Below are positions 1 through 6,060 of a DNA stretch of 22,753 nucleotides, one piece after another (the stretch's first letter is position 1; every line of letters starts with the position of its first letter). The notes below the pieces were generated by a model. The model worked only from the letters and a program-made list of their open reading frames with translations, did not search any database and was not told the origin of the DNA. Where the stretch lies: NCBI GenBank assembly GCA_964345365.1, contig CAYFQR010000025.1, positions 1 through 22,753 of the forward strand, written 5' to 3'. The DNA comes from RUG754 sp964345365 (GTDB lineage: Bacteria; Bacillota; Clostridia; Peptostreptococcales; Anaerovoracaceae). Made by a program: the position numbers and the translations under genes.

Positions 1-10
1 ATCAATTTAA

Positions 11-718
11 ATGGTCGATTTTGATGATATAATGGTAGAAGGTATTGATATAATATTATCTCAATGGATTAAGGGGACAGGCTTGAGTTATATAATGGAA
101 AAAGGTTTAGAGTATAAGCGTAATAGACCCAAAGGCGTTAATTACCGTCTTTATATAGCATGCAAAGAAGGTAAAGGAAGCATGACTTTTTGGTCATACG
201 ACGATTTGGAAATAGTGACATTTTGGGATAGAAAAGCCGACGCCTGCTGGAAAGCCACGCCTAAAGACAAATCTCAGGAGCCTTTGGCTCGGAGTATCAG
301 GTATGATTATGATAATTTGGAGTTCGACTCCTCACGTATATCCTTTGAATATGACAGAGAGGCAAGAGACGCGGCTGAGAAATTCGTGAACGAGGCTTAT
401 CCTGAGCATTGGCTGAGCCTCGCACCTGGCAGCGCCTATGAAATAAAGGATTATGACGTAGATGAATGGAAAGTAATCAAGGTCGGCAAGAAAGGCGATG
501 CAGTATTAGGTTGGTTTAAGCCGATATTTACTCCGGCAGATATCAAAAAAACTCACCTGTGGGCAGGAAACACCGGCATGGCAACAGGAAAGCACGAAGG
601 TAAGATGACATGCTATTGGGAATTCGTACTGCAGAAACAGAAGGACGGCTTATGGCACTGCATAGGACTCGGCACAGGCGGATATATGCTTCCGGAAGAC
701 GAACAACCCGCCCCATAA
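11..718 (+). CDS. Hypothetical protein, start uncertain
   Basis: This is an open frame of 235 residues that I do not recognise. It has no obvious signal peptide or membrane segment. The C-terminal two thirds look like a compact soluble domain rich in Trp, Tyr, Asp and Lys, ending in a Gly-rich stretch (LGTGGYMLPED) and a Pro/Ala tail. An in-frame TAA lies directly before the first ATG, and the ten bases available upstream show no ribosome site. In-frame ATGs at 32 and 95 are alternative starts. The first 50 or so residues look less regular than the rest, so this could be the 3' part of a longer gene whose front is lost or lies outside the window. Coding status is likely, function unknown. Confidence 0.55.
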   Translation: MVDFDDIMVEGIDIILSQWIKGTGLSYIMEKGLEYKRNRPKGVNYRLYIACKEGKGSMTFWSYDDLEIVTFWDRKADACWKATPKDKSQEPLARSIRYDYDNLEFDSSRISFEYDREARDAAEKFVNEAYPEHWLSLAPGSAYEIKDYDVDEWKVIKVGKKGDAVLGWFKPIFTPADIKKTHLWAGNTGMATGKHEGKMTCYWEFVLQKQKDGLWHCIGLGTGGYMLPEDEQPAP

Positions 719-810
719 TATCGTCCTCCTACGCAACATTGATAAAACCCCGGAACCTTTAGAAACAGTTTTTATGAAAGACCGGAGCTGACGGAAATAT
801 AAAGAACATA

Positions 811-839
811 TTGCAGTTTCCCCGATAAAATGGTAAAAT
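811..839 (+). promoter_or_regulatory. Probable sigma-A promoter of the secreted protein gene
   Basis: TTGCAG at 811-816 and TAAAAT at 834-839 are separated by 17 bp. The implied leader of about 55 nt ends in a strong SD (GGAGG, 887-891) before the ATG at 903. Confidence 0.5.
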
Positions 840-902
840 TCATAACATAAATATTCGCATACGGATGAATGAAACCTTTAATAGAAGGAGGGGGCTAAAA
901 CG

Positions 903-2159
903 ATGAGAACGATGAAAAAACATATAGGCGTCATACTGATTTTGACCATGCTGCTTACGCTTGCTTTCGCAATTCCCAAGACGGCTAAAATCGGGGAGCT
1001 TGCGGGAGCTGCGGACACAGCATATGCTGCAACGAAAAAGAGCCTGACGACTGTACGCGATATACAGTACAGCGGCAAAGAAAACAGAATTGAAGCGGGC
1101 AATCTCGGGAGATTCTTTTATCTAAACTCAAAGGGCAAACTCTGCATGTCGAAAGGCCTCAATGCTAAAAGCACCACAATCGGCTATGCGAGAGAGGTTG
1201 AATATATCGCCACGGACGGACGGCAGGTGTTTTTTACCGATGTCACGTATAATCAGGATAAAGACTACTATGTTTCAAAAATCCGCGTTTATGATATAGG
1301 AACGAAAAAACTGAAAACGCTGAAGACTCTCAAGAACAGGCATGTTTCCGGTATCTTTGCCGCACACAATAAACTTTTTTACTATTCGGGCGAAGGCTAT
1401 TTTTCAATAAGCAATTTGATAAAAATCAGCCGTACCGGTAAAACCAAGACAATGATAAAAAATGTTTACCCTCTCGAAGAGGGACTTGTGAAAGGCAGCT
1501 ACCGGGTTATCGTTGAAGAAGTGAGAACGGGAGCTAACACCGGAGATATTTACTACAAAGCGACGGAATTAAACTGCAAGACCGAAAAAAAGCGTACTCT
1601 CTTAAGCGGCAAAGACCTTCGTATGACCTTAAAAAACAGTTTCGGGTTTTCGTTCATATGGAGCAAGGAAGCCGGTACTGATGAAAATGTCGTACTCAAA
1701 CAATACAGTTGGAAAAGCGGCAGTCTCAGGACAATCGGGAAGTTCGCGGCAAAAGACACTGATATGTCATTCCTTTACAGCGAGGGAGACAATACGCTGT
1801 GCGGCATGTCAAGCAAGCTGTCCGCCAAACAAAGACCGGGGTACGAGGCACTGGAAGAGCCTTCTCTCATGGATATTGCGGTATTCACTGTAGACCGTGC
1901 GACAGGCACAAAAAACATATTAGCGAATTATAAGGAAGTTTCATATCCATATCTCACCACCTGCTTAGTAAACATCTCGAAAGATTCTTATGATTGGAAT
2001 TATAAACCTTTTGCCGCCGTTCAATTCCTCAATAATTCAGACGGCAGCACAAGCACCTATGTATTCAGGGAAGGAAAGGCCTACTACCTCGGAGAATCTG
2101 ATGCCGAGAGAAAAAAATTCGAGGTCGAATTCGACGGATTAGACCCCGTGATTTATTAA
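903..2159 (+). CDS. Secreted protein, possible beta-propeller-like repeats, unknown function
   Basis: The 418-residue product begins with a Sec-type signal: basic MRTMKK, a hydrophobic core at about residues 9-23, and possible cleavage after AFA (23) or AYA (about 42). The mature part has repeated short units such as LYFYSGEG- or VFFTDV-like strands alternating with KIRVYD-like strands. This resembles the strand-rich repeats of DUF5050-type cell-surface proteins of Firmicutes, but that is a resemblance by eye. The ATG at 903 is chosen because GGAGGGGG lies 8 nt upstream; an in-frame ATG at 912 is also possible. The gene stands alone between a promoter (811-839) and a strong terminator (2172-2208). 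Export is well supported; the role is unknown. Confidence 0.75.
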   Translation: MRTMKKHIGVILILTMLLTLAFAIPKTAKIGELAGAADTAYAATKKSLTTVRDIQYSGKENRIEAGNLGRFFYLNSKGKLCMSKGLNAKSTTIGYAREVEYIATDGRQVFFTDVTYNQDKDYYVSKIRVYDIGTKKLKTLKTLKNRHVSGIFAAHNKLFYYSGEGYFSISNLIKISRTGKTKTMIKNVYPLEEGLVKGSYRVIVEEVRTGANTGDIYYKATELNCKTEKKRTLLSGKDLRMTLKNSFGFSFIWSKEAGTDENVVLKQYSWKSGSLRTIGKFAAKDTDMSFLYSEGDNTLCGMSSKLSAKQRPGYEALEEPSLMDIAVFTVDRATGTKNILANYKEVSYPYLTTCLVNISKDSYDWNYKPFAAVQFLNNSDGSTSTYVFREGKAYYLGESDAERKKFEVEFDGLDPVIY

Positions 2160-2171
2160 ATCGTGAAAACA

Positions 2172-2208
2172 AAGAGCCTCGCTTAATAAGCGAGGCTCTT
2201 GCCTTTTT
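2172..2208. terminator. Bidirectional rho-independent terminator
   Basis: A perfect 13-bp stem (2172-2184 with 2188-2200) closes on an AAT loop. On the plus strand it is followed by GCCTTTTT, and on the minus strand by TTGTTTT. It sits between the convergent secreted-protein and hsp20 genes and can end transcription from both. Confidence 0.85.
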
Positions 2209-2332
2209 AGTTTAAGTAATGCTTTGAATTGATTTTAATAAGTTATGGATTTGAATTGAGCAGTACCTCAGTCTAATTTCGACAAAGCCTCAAGTCAGGC
2301 TTTGGTAGCACTACATGGTAGACATAACTTTA

Positions 2333-2764
2333 TTATTCAATGGCGATATACTTGGCTTCTTCAATCTTCTTAGGAGCCTCCTTAGGAAGCGAAACGGTGA
2401 GTACGCCGTTCTCAAACTTGGCCTTAACATCTTCTTCCGTCAGTCCCTTTCCTACGAAAAAGCTTCTTGTCATCGCACCTGTGTAGCGTTCGCGTCTGAT
2501 GAACTTTCCGTCATCGTCCTTTTCCTCGCTGGAGGAATCGGTGGAAGCGCTGACTGTAAGATATCCGTCGTTAAGCTTGATTTTAACATCTTCCTTGTTG
2601 AAACCCGGAAGCTCAATTCCGAGCTCATAGTTTTCAGCCGTCTCCTTGATGTCGGTCTTCATAATTGTCTGAACCGATCTGACCGGTTTTCTCTGTACTG
2701 CAGGGAAAAAATCGTCCATGAAATCATCGAATAAATTGTCTCCGAAAATGCTTGGTAATAACAT
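2333..2764 (-). CDS. Small heat shock protein, Hsp20/alpha-crystallin family
   Basis: This is a 143-residue ATP-independent holdase chaperone that binds unfolding proteins in the cytoplasm. It starts MLLPSIFGDNLFDDF, a typical bacterial class A sHSP N-terminus. The alpha-crystallin domain follows at about residues 36-135, with the ELPGFNKEDVKIKL block near its start and the conserved A-x-x-x-N-G-V-L-T-V motif (KFENGVLTVSLPK) near residue 120. The tail contains the short I-x-I motif (YIAIE) used for oligomer contacts. Length is normal. AAAGGAGGAG lies just upstream of the ATG. The gene is monocistronic, has a CIRCE operator over its promoter, and ends towards the shared terminator at 2172-2208. 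The family call is firm. Confidence 0.95.
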   Translation of the reverse strand: MLLPSIFGDNLFDDFMDDFFPAVQRKPVRSVQTIMKTDIKETAENYELGIELPGFNKEDVKIKLNDGYLTVSASTDSSSEEKDDDGKFIRRERYTGAMTRSFFVGKGLTEEDVKAKFENGVLTVSLPKEAPKKIEEAKYIAIE

Positions 2765-2867
2765 AGTATCTCCTCCTTTTTTAGTATAGCGCCGTTGCGG
2801 CGGTGTTTAACTGTTTTTTCTCGGCTGAAAGCGGAAATCTTATTTCAATGCTCTCAACCCTAATTAT

Positions 2868-2896
2868 ATTTTAACGCACATTGTTAGCACTGTCAA
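2868..2896 (-). promoter_or_regulatory. Sigma-A promoter of hsp20
   Basis: On the minus strand, TTGACA (2896-2891) and TAAAAT (2873-2868) are 17 bp apart. The -35 hexamer is a perfect consensus and lies inside the CIRCE element, so a repressor there would block RNA polymerase. Confidence 0.75.
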
Positions 2897-2910
2897 GTGG
2901 TGAGTGCTAA
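2884..2910. promoter_or_regulatory. CIRCE operator (HrcA binding site)
   Basis: Half-sites TTAGCACTG (2884-2892) and GAGTGCTAA (2902-2910) are separated by 9 bp. This matches the CIRCE consensus TTAGCACTC-N9-GAGTGCTAA except for the last base of the left half. In Firmicutes CIRCE is bound by HrcA, which represses heat-shock genes until stress titrates GroEL. HrcA control of this hsp20 is inferred; hrcA itself is not in the window. Confidence 0.92.
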
Positions 2911-2989
2911 TAATTCGTAATAATATGGTGAAGATTTGATGAAATAACAAAAAACCCGTATTTTATAATGGATATAGTATAGGGGCGGA

Positions 2990-3254
2990 ATGAACAGCAT
3001 GCTCCGGACTAACAACCTCGTTATAATCGCGGTAGGTTTCGGCGGCATACTTCAACAGATGGGTGCGGTTGAATCGATGCTCGGAGGATTCATCAAGAAG
3101 GTTAAAACTCCGTTCCTGCTCATTGTAGTTACACTGCTCACATCGATGTTCCGCATCACCACTATGTGCGACCGGTATCTCGGGCTTATCATCCCAAGCG
3201 GTATGTACAAAGAGAGGTTCGACGAGCTCGGACTTGCAAGAAACATGCTTCCGA
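2990..3254 (+). pseudogene. Fragment of an NhaC-type Na+/H+ antiporter gene
   Basis: Residues 9-87 of this open frame match the interior of NhaC-family antiporters: VIIAVGFGGILQQMG, a hydrophobic segment, then DRYLGLIIPSGMYKERF and ELGLARNML. In intact proteins this part sits around residue 300 and is followed by the hallmark SRTLED-SGT-TS-LIPW block, which is missing here. After about 3250 the frame runs on to a stop at 3428 as unrelated sequence. There is no start region, no N-terminal two thirds and no C-terminus, so this is a relic. The frame remains open through about 260 bp, which suggests recent truncation. It abuts the rpsF promoter. Confidence 0.75.
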
Positions 3255-3400
3255 GTAATTTAACAAGTTCACTTATGGAGGGCGGTTTTCCATTTGCGGT
3301 TAGTTTGCGTCAAGTGATTAATAGCAGATTTAAGAGGACGGTTTTCGTCAGCCAAGTGGATTTACCGATTTTTGTCGAAATTCTCATCCAAAAAATTTCC

Positions 3401-3428
3401 TTGCATTTTTTGTTTTTTGATGTATAAT
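3401..3428 (+). promoter_or_regulatory. Probable promoter of the rpsF-ssb-rpsR operon
   Basis: TTGCAT (3401-3406) and a consensus TATAAT (3423-3428) are 16 bp apart in a T-rich tract. The implied transcript has a leader of about 75 nt before rpsF. Confidence 0.6.
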
Positions 3429-3455
3429 AATGGGGCACGAGTCTAGCCGTGCGAA

Positions 3456-3496
3456 TCTCTGCGACGAGGGAGTCGTCGCCACTAAGTCCACAGAGA
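3456..3496 (+). promoter_or_regulatory. Structured rpsF leader, candidate S6:S18 autoregulatory element
   Basis: In the leader TCTCTG (3456-3461) can pair with CAGAGA (3491-3496). An inner stem CGACGA/TCGTCG (3462-3467 with 3473-3478) closes on GGGAG, leaving a 12-nt one-sided bulge (3479-3490). A smaller hairpin GCACG/CGTGC lies just 5' (about 3435-3452). The outer stem ends next to the SD (AAAGGAG, 3496-3502), so its stability could affect initiation. rpsF leaders in many bacteria are bound by the S6:S18 complex. I could not confirm the conserved bases of that motif, so the identity is inferred from position and shape. Confidence 0.5.
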
Positions 3497-3509
3497 AAGG
3501 AGAAGAAAC

Positions 3510-3797
3510 ATGACAAACTATGAAGTAATGTTCATTATCAATCCTACTTTAGAAGATGAAAAAAAAGATGCGACAATCGAAATGGTTAAAGATGTCATTG
3601 CAGCTGATGGTGTAATCGGAGAAGTAGACGTTTGGGGAATGAGAAGACTTGCATATCCTATCGAGAAGTTAAACGACGGCTATTATGTTGTTGTAACTTT
3701 CAAGGGCAATCCGACATTACCTAAGGAACTCGACAGAAGACTGAAGATTTCCGACAACGTTATGAGACACATCATCGTGAACAAAGACGAAGAGTAA
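3510..3797 (+). CDS. rpsF: 30S ribosomal protein S6
   Basis: This 95-residue protein has the S6 ferredoxin-like fold signature: MTNYEVMFIINPTLED at the start, GMRRLAYPIEKLNDGYYVV in the middle, and ISDNVMRHIIVNKDE at the end. S6 binds 16S rRNA in the platform of the small subunit as a heterodimer with S18. The length is that of Firmicute S6, without the long acidic or Glu tail seen in enterics. AAAGGAG lies 7 nt before the ATG. It is the first gene of the conserved rpsF-ssb-rpsR operon; ssb starts 13 nt after its stop. Confidence 0.97.
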   Translation: MTNYEVMFIINPTLEDEKKDATIEMVKDVIAADGVIGEVDVWGMRRLAYPIEKLNDGYYVVVTFKGNPTLPKELDRRLKISDNVMRHIIVNKDEE

Positions 3798-3810
3798 AGA
3801 GAGGTAGCAT

Positions 3811-4254
3811 ATGAACAGCGTTGTACTTATAGGCAGATTAACGAGAGACCCTGAAGTCAGATATACTTCCGGAACACAGATGGCCGTTTGTACTTTTTCA
3901 ATAGCGATTGACAGAATTACAAGGCAAGGCGAAGAAAAAAAGACGGATTTCCCGAGAATTACGGTTTTCGGCAAGCAGGCTGAGAATTGCGAGAGGTACC
4001 TTAAAAAAGGAAGACTTGTAGCCGTGCAGGGAAGACTTCAGACAGGCAGTTACACTAATAAGGACGGTGCAACCGTTTATACTACTGATGTCGTAGCTGA
4101 CAGAGTAGAATTTTTAGAATGGGGAGACAGAAACCAGTCCTCGCAGGGCGGCTATGAGCCTTCGGCGTCCGGTGCTTCTTCGGAAGACTCCGGAGCTTTC
4201 GACGGGCCTGTACCGGGTGAATTCACAGCGATTGAAGAGGATATCCCGTTCTAA
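3811..4254 (+). CDS. ssb: Single-stranded DNA-binding protein
   Basis: This is a 147-residue SSB that coats single-stranded DNA in replication, recombination and repair. The OB fold covers about residues 1-105, opening with MNSVVLIGRLTRDPEVRYT and including FGKQAENCERYLKKG and VQGRLQTGSYTNKDG. A flexible Ser/Gly/Ala/Glu-rich linker follows (about 110-138). The chain ends in the acidic tip EEDIPF, the docking peptide for partner proteins. The SD (GAGAGG) lies 7 nt before the ATG. It sits between rpsF and rpsR, the standard arrangement in Firmicutes, and ends 20 nt before rpsR. Confidence 0.97.
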   Translation: MNSVVLIGRLTRDPEVRYTSGTQMAVCTFSIAIDRITRQGEEKKTDFPRITVFGKQAENCERYLKKGRLVAVQGRLQTGSYTNKDGATVYTTDVVADRVEFLEWGDRNQSSQGGYEPSASGASSEDSGAFDGPVPGEFTAIEEDIPF

Positions 4255-4274
4255 ACAGAAAGGAGATAAGGAAC

Positions 4275-4514
4275 ATGATCGAAAAGAGACCTAAACGTAC
4301 CGGCATCAGAAGAAAAAAAGTATGCCAGTTCTGCGCAGATAAGGCAGAAGTTATCGATTACAAGGATGTAGAAAAACTAAAAAGATACATTACGGAGAGA
4401 GGCAAGATTTTGCCTAAGAGAATCACAGGAACTTGCGCTATGCACCAGAGAGCGGTTACAACTGCCGTTAAGCGTGCGAGAATAGTGGCTCTCCTCCCTT
4501 ATGTTGCTGACTAA
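4275..4514 (+). CDS. rpsR: 30S ribosomal protein S18
   Basis: The 79-residue product has the full S18 signature: KKVCQFCADK (Cys17 and Cys20), IDYKDVEKLKRYITERGKI, and RITGTCAMHQRAVTTAVKRAR near the end. It is the cysteine-containing form common in Firmicutes. S18 binds the platform of the 30S subunit together with S6. The SD AAGGAG lies 8-9 nt before the ATG. It is the last gene of the operon; a strong terminator follows 75 bp downstream. Confidence 0.97.
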   Translation: MIEKRPKRTGIRRKKVCQFCADKAEVIDYKDVEKLKRYITERGKILPKRITGTCAMHQRAVTTAVKRARIVALLPYVAD

Positions 4515-4588
4515 ACGTCTGCATAAGAGAAAATGACCAAACTGTAGACGAAAACACCTATATGAGCGGTCGAAAAAACAAAAACCGA

Positions 4589-4615
4589 AAGCAATCCCGA
4601 AAGGGATTGCTTTTT
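4589..4615 (+). terminator. Rho-independent terminator of rpsF-ssb-rpsR
   Basis: A perfect 10-bp stem (4589-4598 with 4603-4612) closes on a GAAA tetraloop and runs into TTTTT (4611-4615). Confidence 0.92.
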
Positions 4616-4737
4616 CTATTACAGGGTAACGTGCCCGCATTAAATGAATATAAGCCAATGCTGAAGATATATAAGTGCCCGCAAACCCTATATTATAGAA
4701 GATAAAATCGCGAAAAAATGTATATTATATCGCTTTA

Positions 4738-4910
4738 ATATGATATAATAGCTGCATGCGCAGCTATTATATGAAATCATATCGCCGTGCGACTATTTTG
4801 CCTTCGCAAGCTCGGCAAAATCGCACATGGCTGAATTATATCATGTAAACATGATATAATGATTACATCGCTTTGCTCTGCAATCATTATATGGAATCAT
4901 ATCGCCGTGC
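4738..4910. repeat. Composite palindromic intergenic repeat with four nested hairpins
   Basis: Two related units lie in the 488-bp gap between rpsR and the lipoprotein gene. Unit 1 has a 13-bp stem (4743-4755 with 4760-4772, loop ATGC). Unit 2 has an 11-bp stem (4854-4864 with 4882-4892). Each ends in the same 25-bp segment with one mismatch (4766-4790 and 4886-4910), exactly 120 bp apart, finishing ATCATATCGCCGTGC. Between them are a bulged hairpin (4787-4792 with 4821-4826, inner TTTTGCC/GGCAAAA at 4796-4802 and 4814-4820) and an 11-bp hairpin with loop TAAA (4835-4845 with 4850-4860). The first hairpin recurs at 22728-22753. No open frame of note is present. Its function is unknown; it resembles a dispersed REP/MITE-like family. 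Confidence 0.85.
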
Positions 4911-4947
4911 ACAAACATTATATATTTTAATAATTAAGAAAATTAAC

Positions 4948-4979
4948 CCATTGCATCATCCGGCAATTCCGGACAATGG
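4948..4979 (+). other. Hairpin just upstream of the lipoprotein ribosome site
   Basis: CCATTG (4948-4953) pairs with CAATGG (4974-4979), and CCGG/CCGG (4960-4963, 4969-4972) pair inside it around CAATT. It ends 8 nt before the SD-like GAGAGGA (4987-4993). It could be a leader structure of the downstream gene; there is no U tract, so it is not a good terminator. Confidence 0.35.
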
Positions 4980-5002
4980 AGAAAAAGAGAGGATAGAAAG
5001 TT

Positions 5003-5911
5003 ATTAGTAAGAAAAGGAATATCTCATTAGGAAGACTTGCAATTTTGTTGATATTTTTATTGGCGCTAACCACACTTATGGGTTGTATAGGAGGGAACAA
5101 AGAGGTTACTGACCCGGTGACTCCTGACCCTGTTGACCCTAACGGCGTAGAGGAGCCGACTTCAACGGATGAATACTATCATGCCCGATTTACCGGAGAA
5201 TTTTTGGAAGAAATAAAACCGGGCGCACGCATAGCACTTGACCCGGGCACATATAATCTTACAGATTTTCTTTCGAATTTTTCAAATGCGGCAGACTATG
5301 AAGCATGGAATGCCAAACATGAATACGTCGAAATAAGAGAGGCATTCGACGGATTGGAGATTGTAATAAAGAACATAAATGACCTTAAGATTAGGGGTAA
5401 TTCAGAGAATATGGCAGACACGGAAATCTTAACGGAACCGCGCTATGCTACTGTACTTAACTTTGTTAACTGTTCGGGTGTTGAACTGAGCTATCTGACG
5501 ATGGGACATACTGTCGAGAGGGGCAACTGTACCGGAAATGTCATAGGATTTAACAGTACACAGGGTATGCGTATGGATAATCTCGACCTGTTCGGTTGCG
5601 GAGCCTATGGCTTAAGCTGCGTCGAAGGCAGCGGAGATTTAATTATTTCCAACTCCTATATCCGCGATTGCTCCTACGCTCCTTTTGAGATATATGACTG
5701 CATCGGAGATTTCCAATTTGTGAAGTGTAATATCACAGGTTCAGATGGCGGCGGATACTTCGAAAGAAATGAAGATACCAATCTGTTCTTCTTCGGTTGT
5801 TCTTTCGGACAGGAAGAATCGAATCTTTGGTACTTCCGAGATGATGTAACGAAAGAAGGCTGCGAATTCATGGAACCGACAATATATCCTGACTACAGCG
5901 AAGGCGAGTAA
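5003..5911 (+). CDS. Probable lipoprotein with right-handed beta-helix domain, non-canonical start
   Basis: The frame encodes a lipoprotein signal: ISKKRNISLGRLAILL, a hydrophobic stretch, then the lipobox T-L-M-G-C. A Pro/Asp/Thr/Glu linker and a strand-rich domain follow. In that domain, short rungs recur (LNFVNCSGVELSYLTM, MRMDNLDLFGCGAYG, LIISNSYIRDCS, FQFVKCNITGSDGG), typical of parallel beta-helix (pectate-lyase-like) folds. The protein is likely anchored outside the membrane; the ligand is unknown. No ATG or GTG precedes the signal after the in-frame TAG at 4994. GAGAGGA (4987-4993) is well placed for ATT at 5003, which gives the expected basic n-region. TTG at 5045 preceded by AGGAAG is the canonical alternative, but it would drop every positive charge before the hydrophobic core. 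Either a rare ATT start or a mutated ATG is inferred. Confidence 0.65.
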   Translation: MSKKRNISLGRLAILLIFLLALTTLMGCIGGNKEVTDPVTPDPVDPNGVEEPTSTDEYYHARFTGEFLEEIKPGARIALDPGTYNLTDFLSNFSNAADYEAWNAKHEYVEIREAFDGLEIVIKNINDLKIRGNSENMADTEILTEPRYATVLNFVNCSGVELSYLTMGHTVERGNCTGNVIGFNSTQGMRMDNLDLFGCGAYGLSCVEGSGDLIISNSYIRDCSYAPFEIYDCIGDFQFVKCNITGSDGGGYFERNEDTNLFFFGCSFGQEESNLWYFRDDVTKEGCEFMEPTIYPDYSEGE

Positions 5912-5935
5912 GAATGAGAATTCATACTCGTTCTT
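5910..5935 (+). terminator. Weak candidate terminator after the lipoprotein gene
   Basis: A 9-bp stem including one G-U pair (5910-5918 with 5927-5935, loop of 8) overlaps the stop codon. The T-rich stretch is inside the 3' arm rather than after it, so termination is doubtful. Confidence 0.3.
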
Positions 5936-6060
5936 TCGAACGCGGAATATATACGTTCGGACACAGAAGGATTCGAACATAATAGATATAATTTATGTAG
6001 GAAGTTAATAAAAGCAGAAAAAACATATAAATAACCGAGAAAAACTGACGAGAAAAAGCC

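Noticed and set aside
2283..2304. Hairpin CAAAGCCT/AGGCTTTG as an hsp20 terminator
   Set aside because: The 8-bp stem is real, but no T run follows on either strand; the bidirectional terminator at 2172-2208 is a better candidate.
2315..2734. Long plus-strand open frame opposite hsp20
   Set aside because: It is the antisense shadow of a clear Hsp20 gene and has no independent signals.
4738..4910. CRISPR array or terminator series
   Set aside because: There are only two imperfect units with different hairpins and no regular spacers, and none of the stems is followed by a T run.
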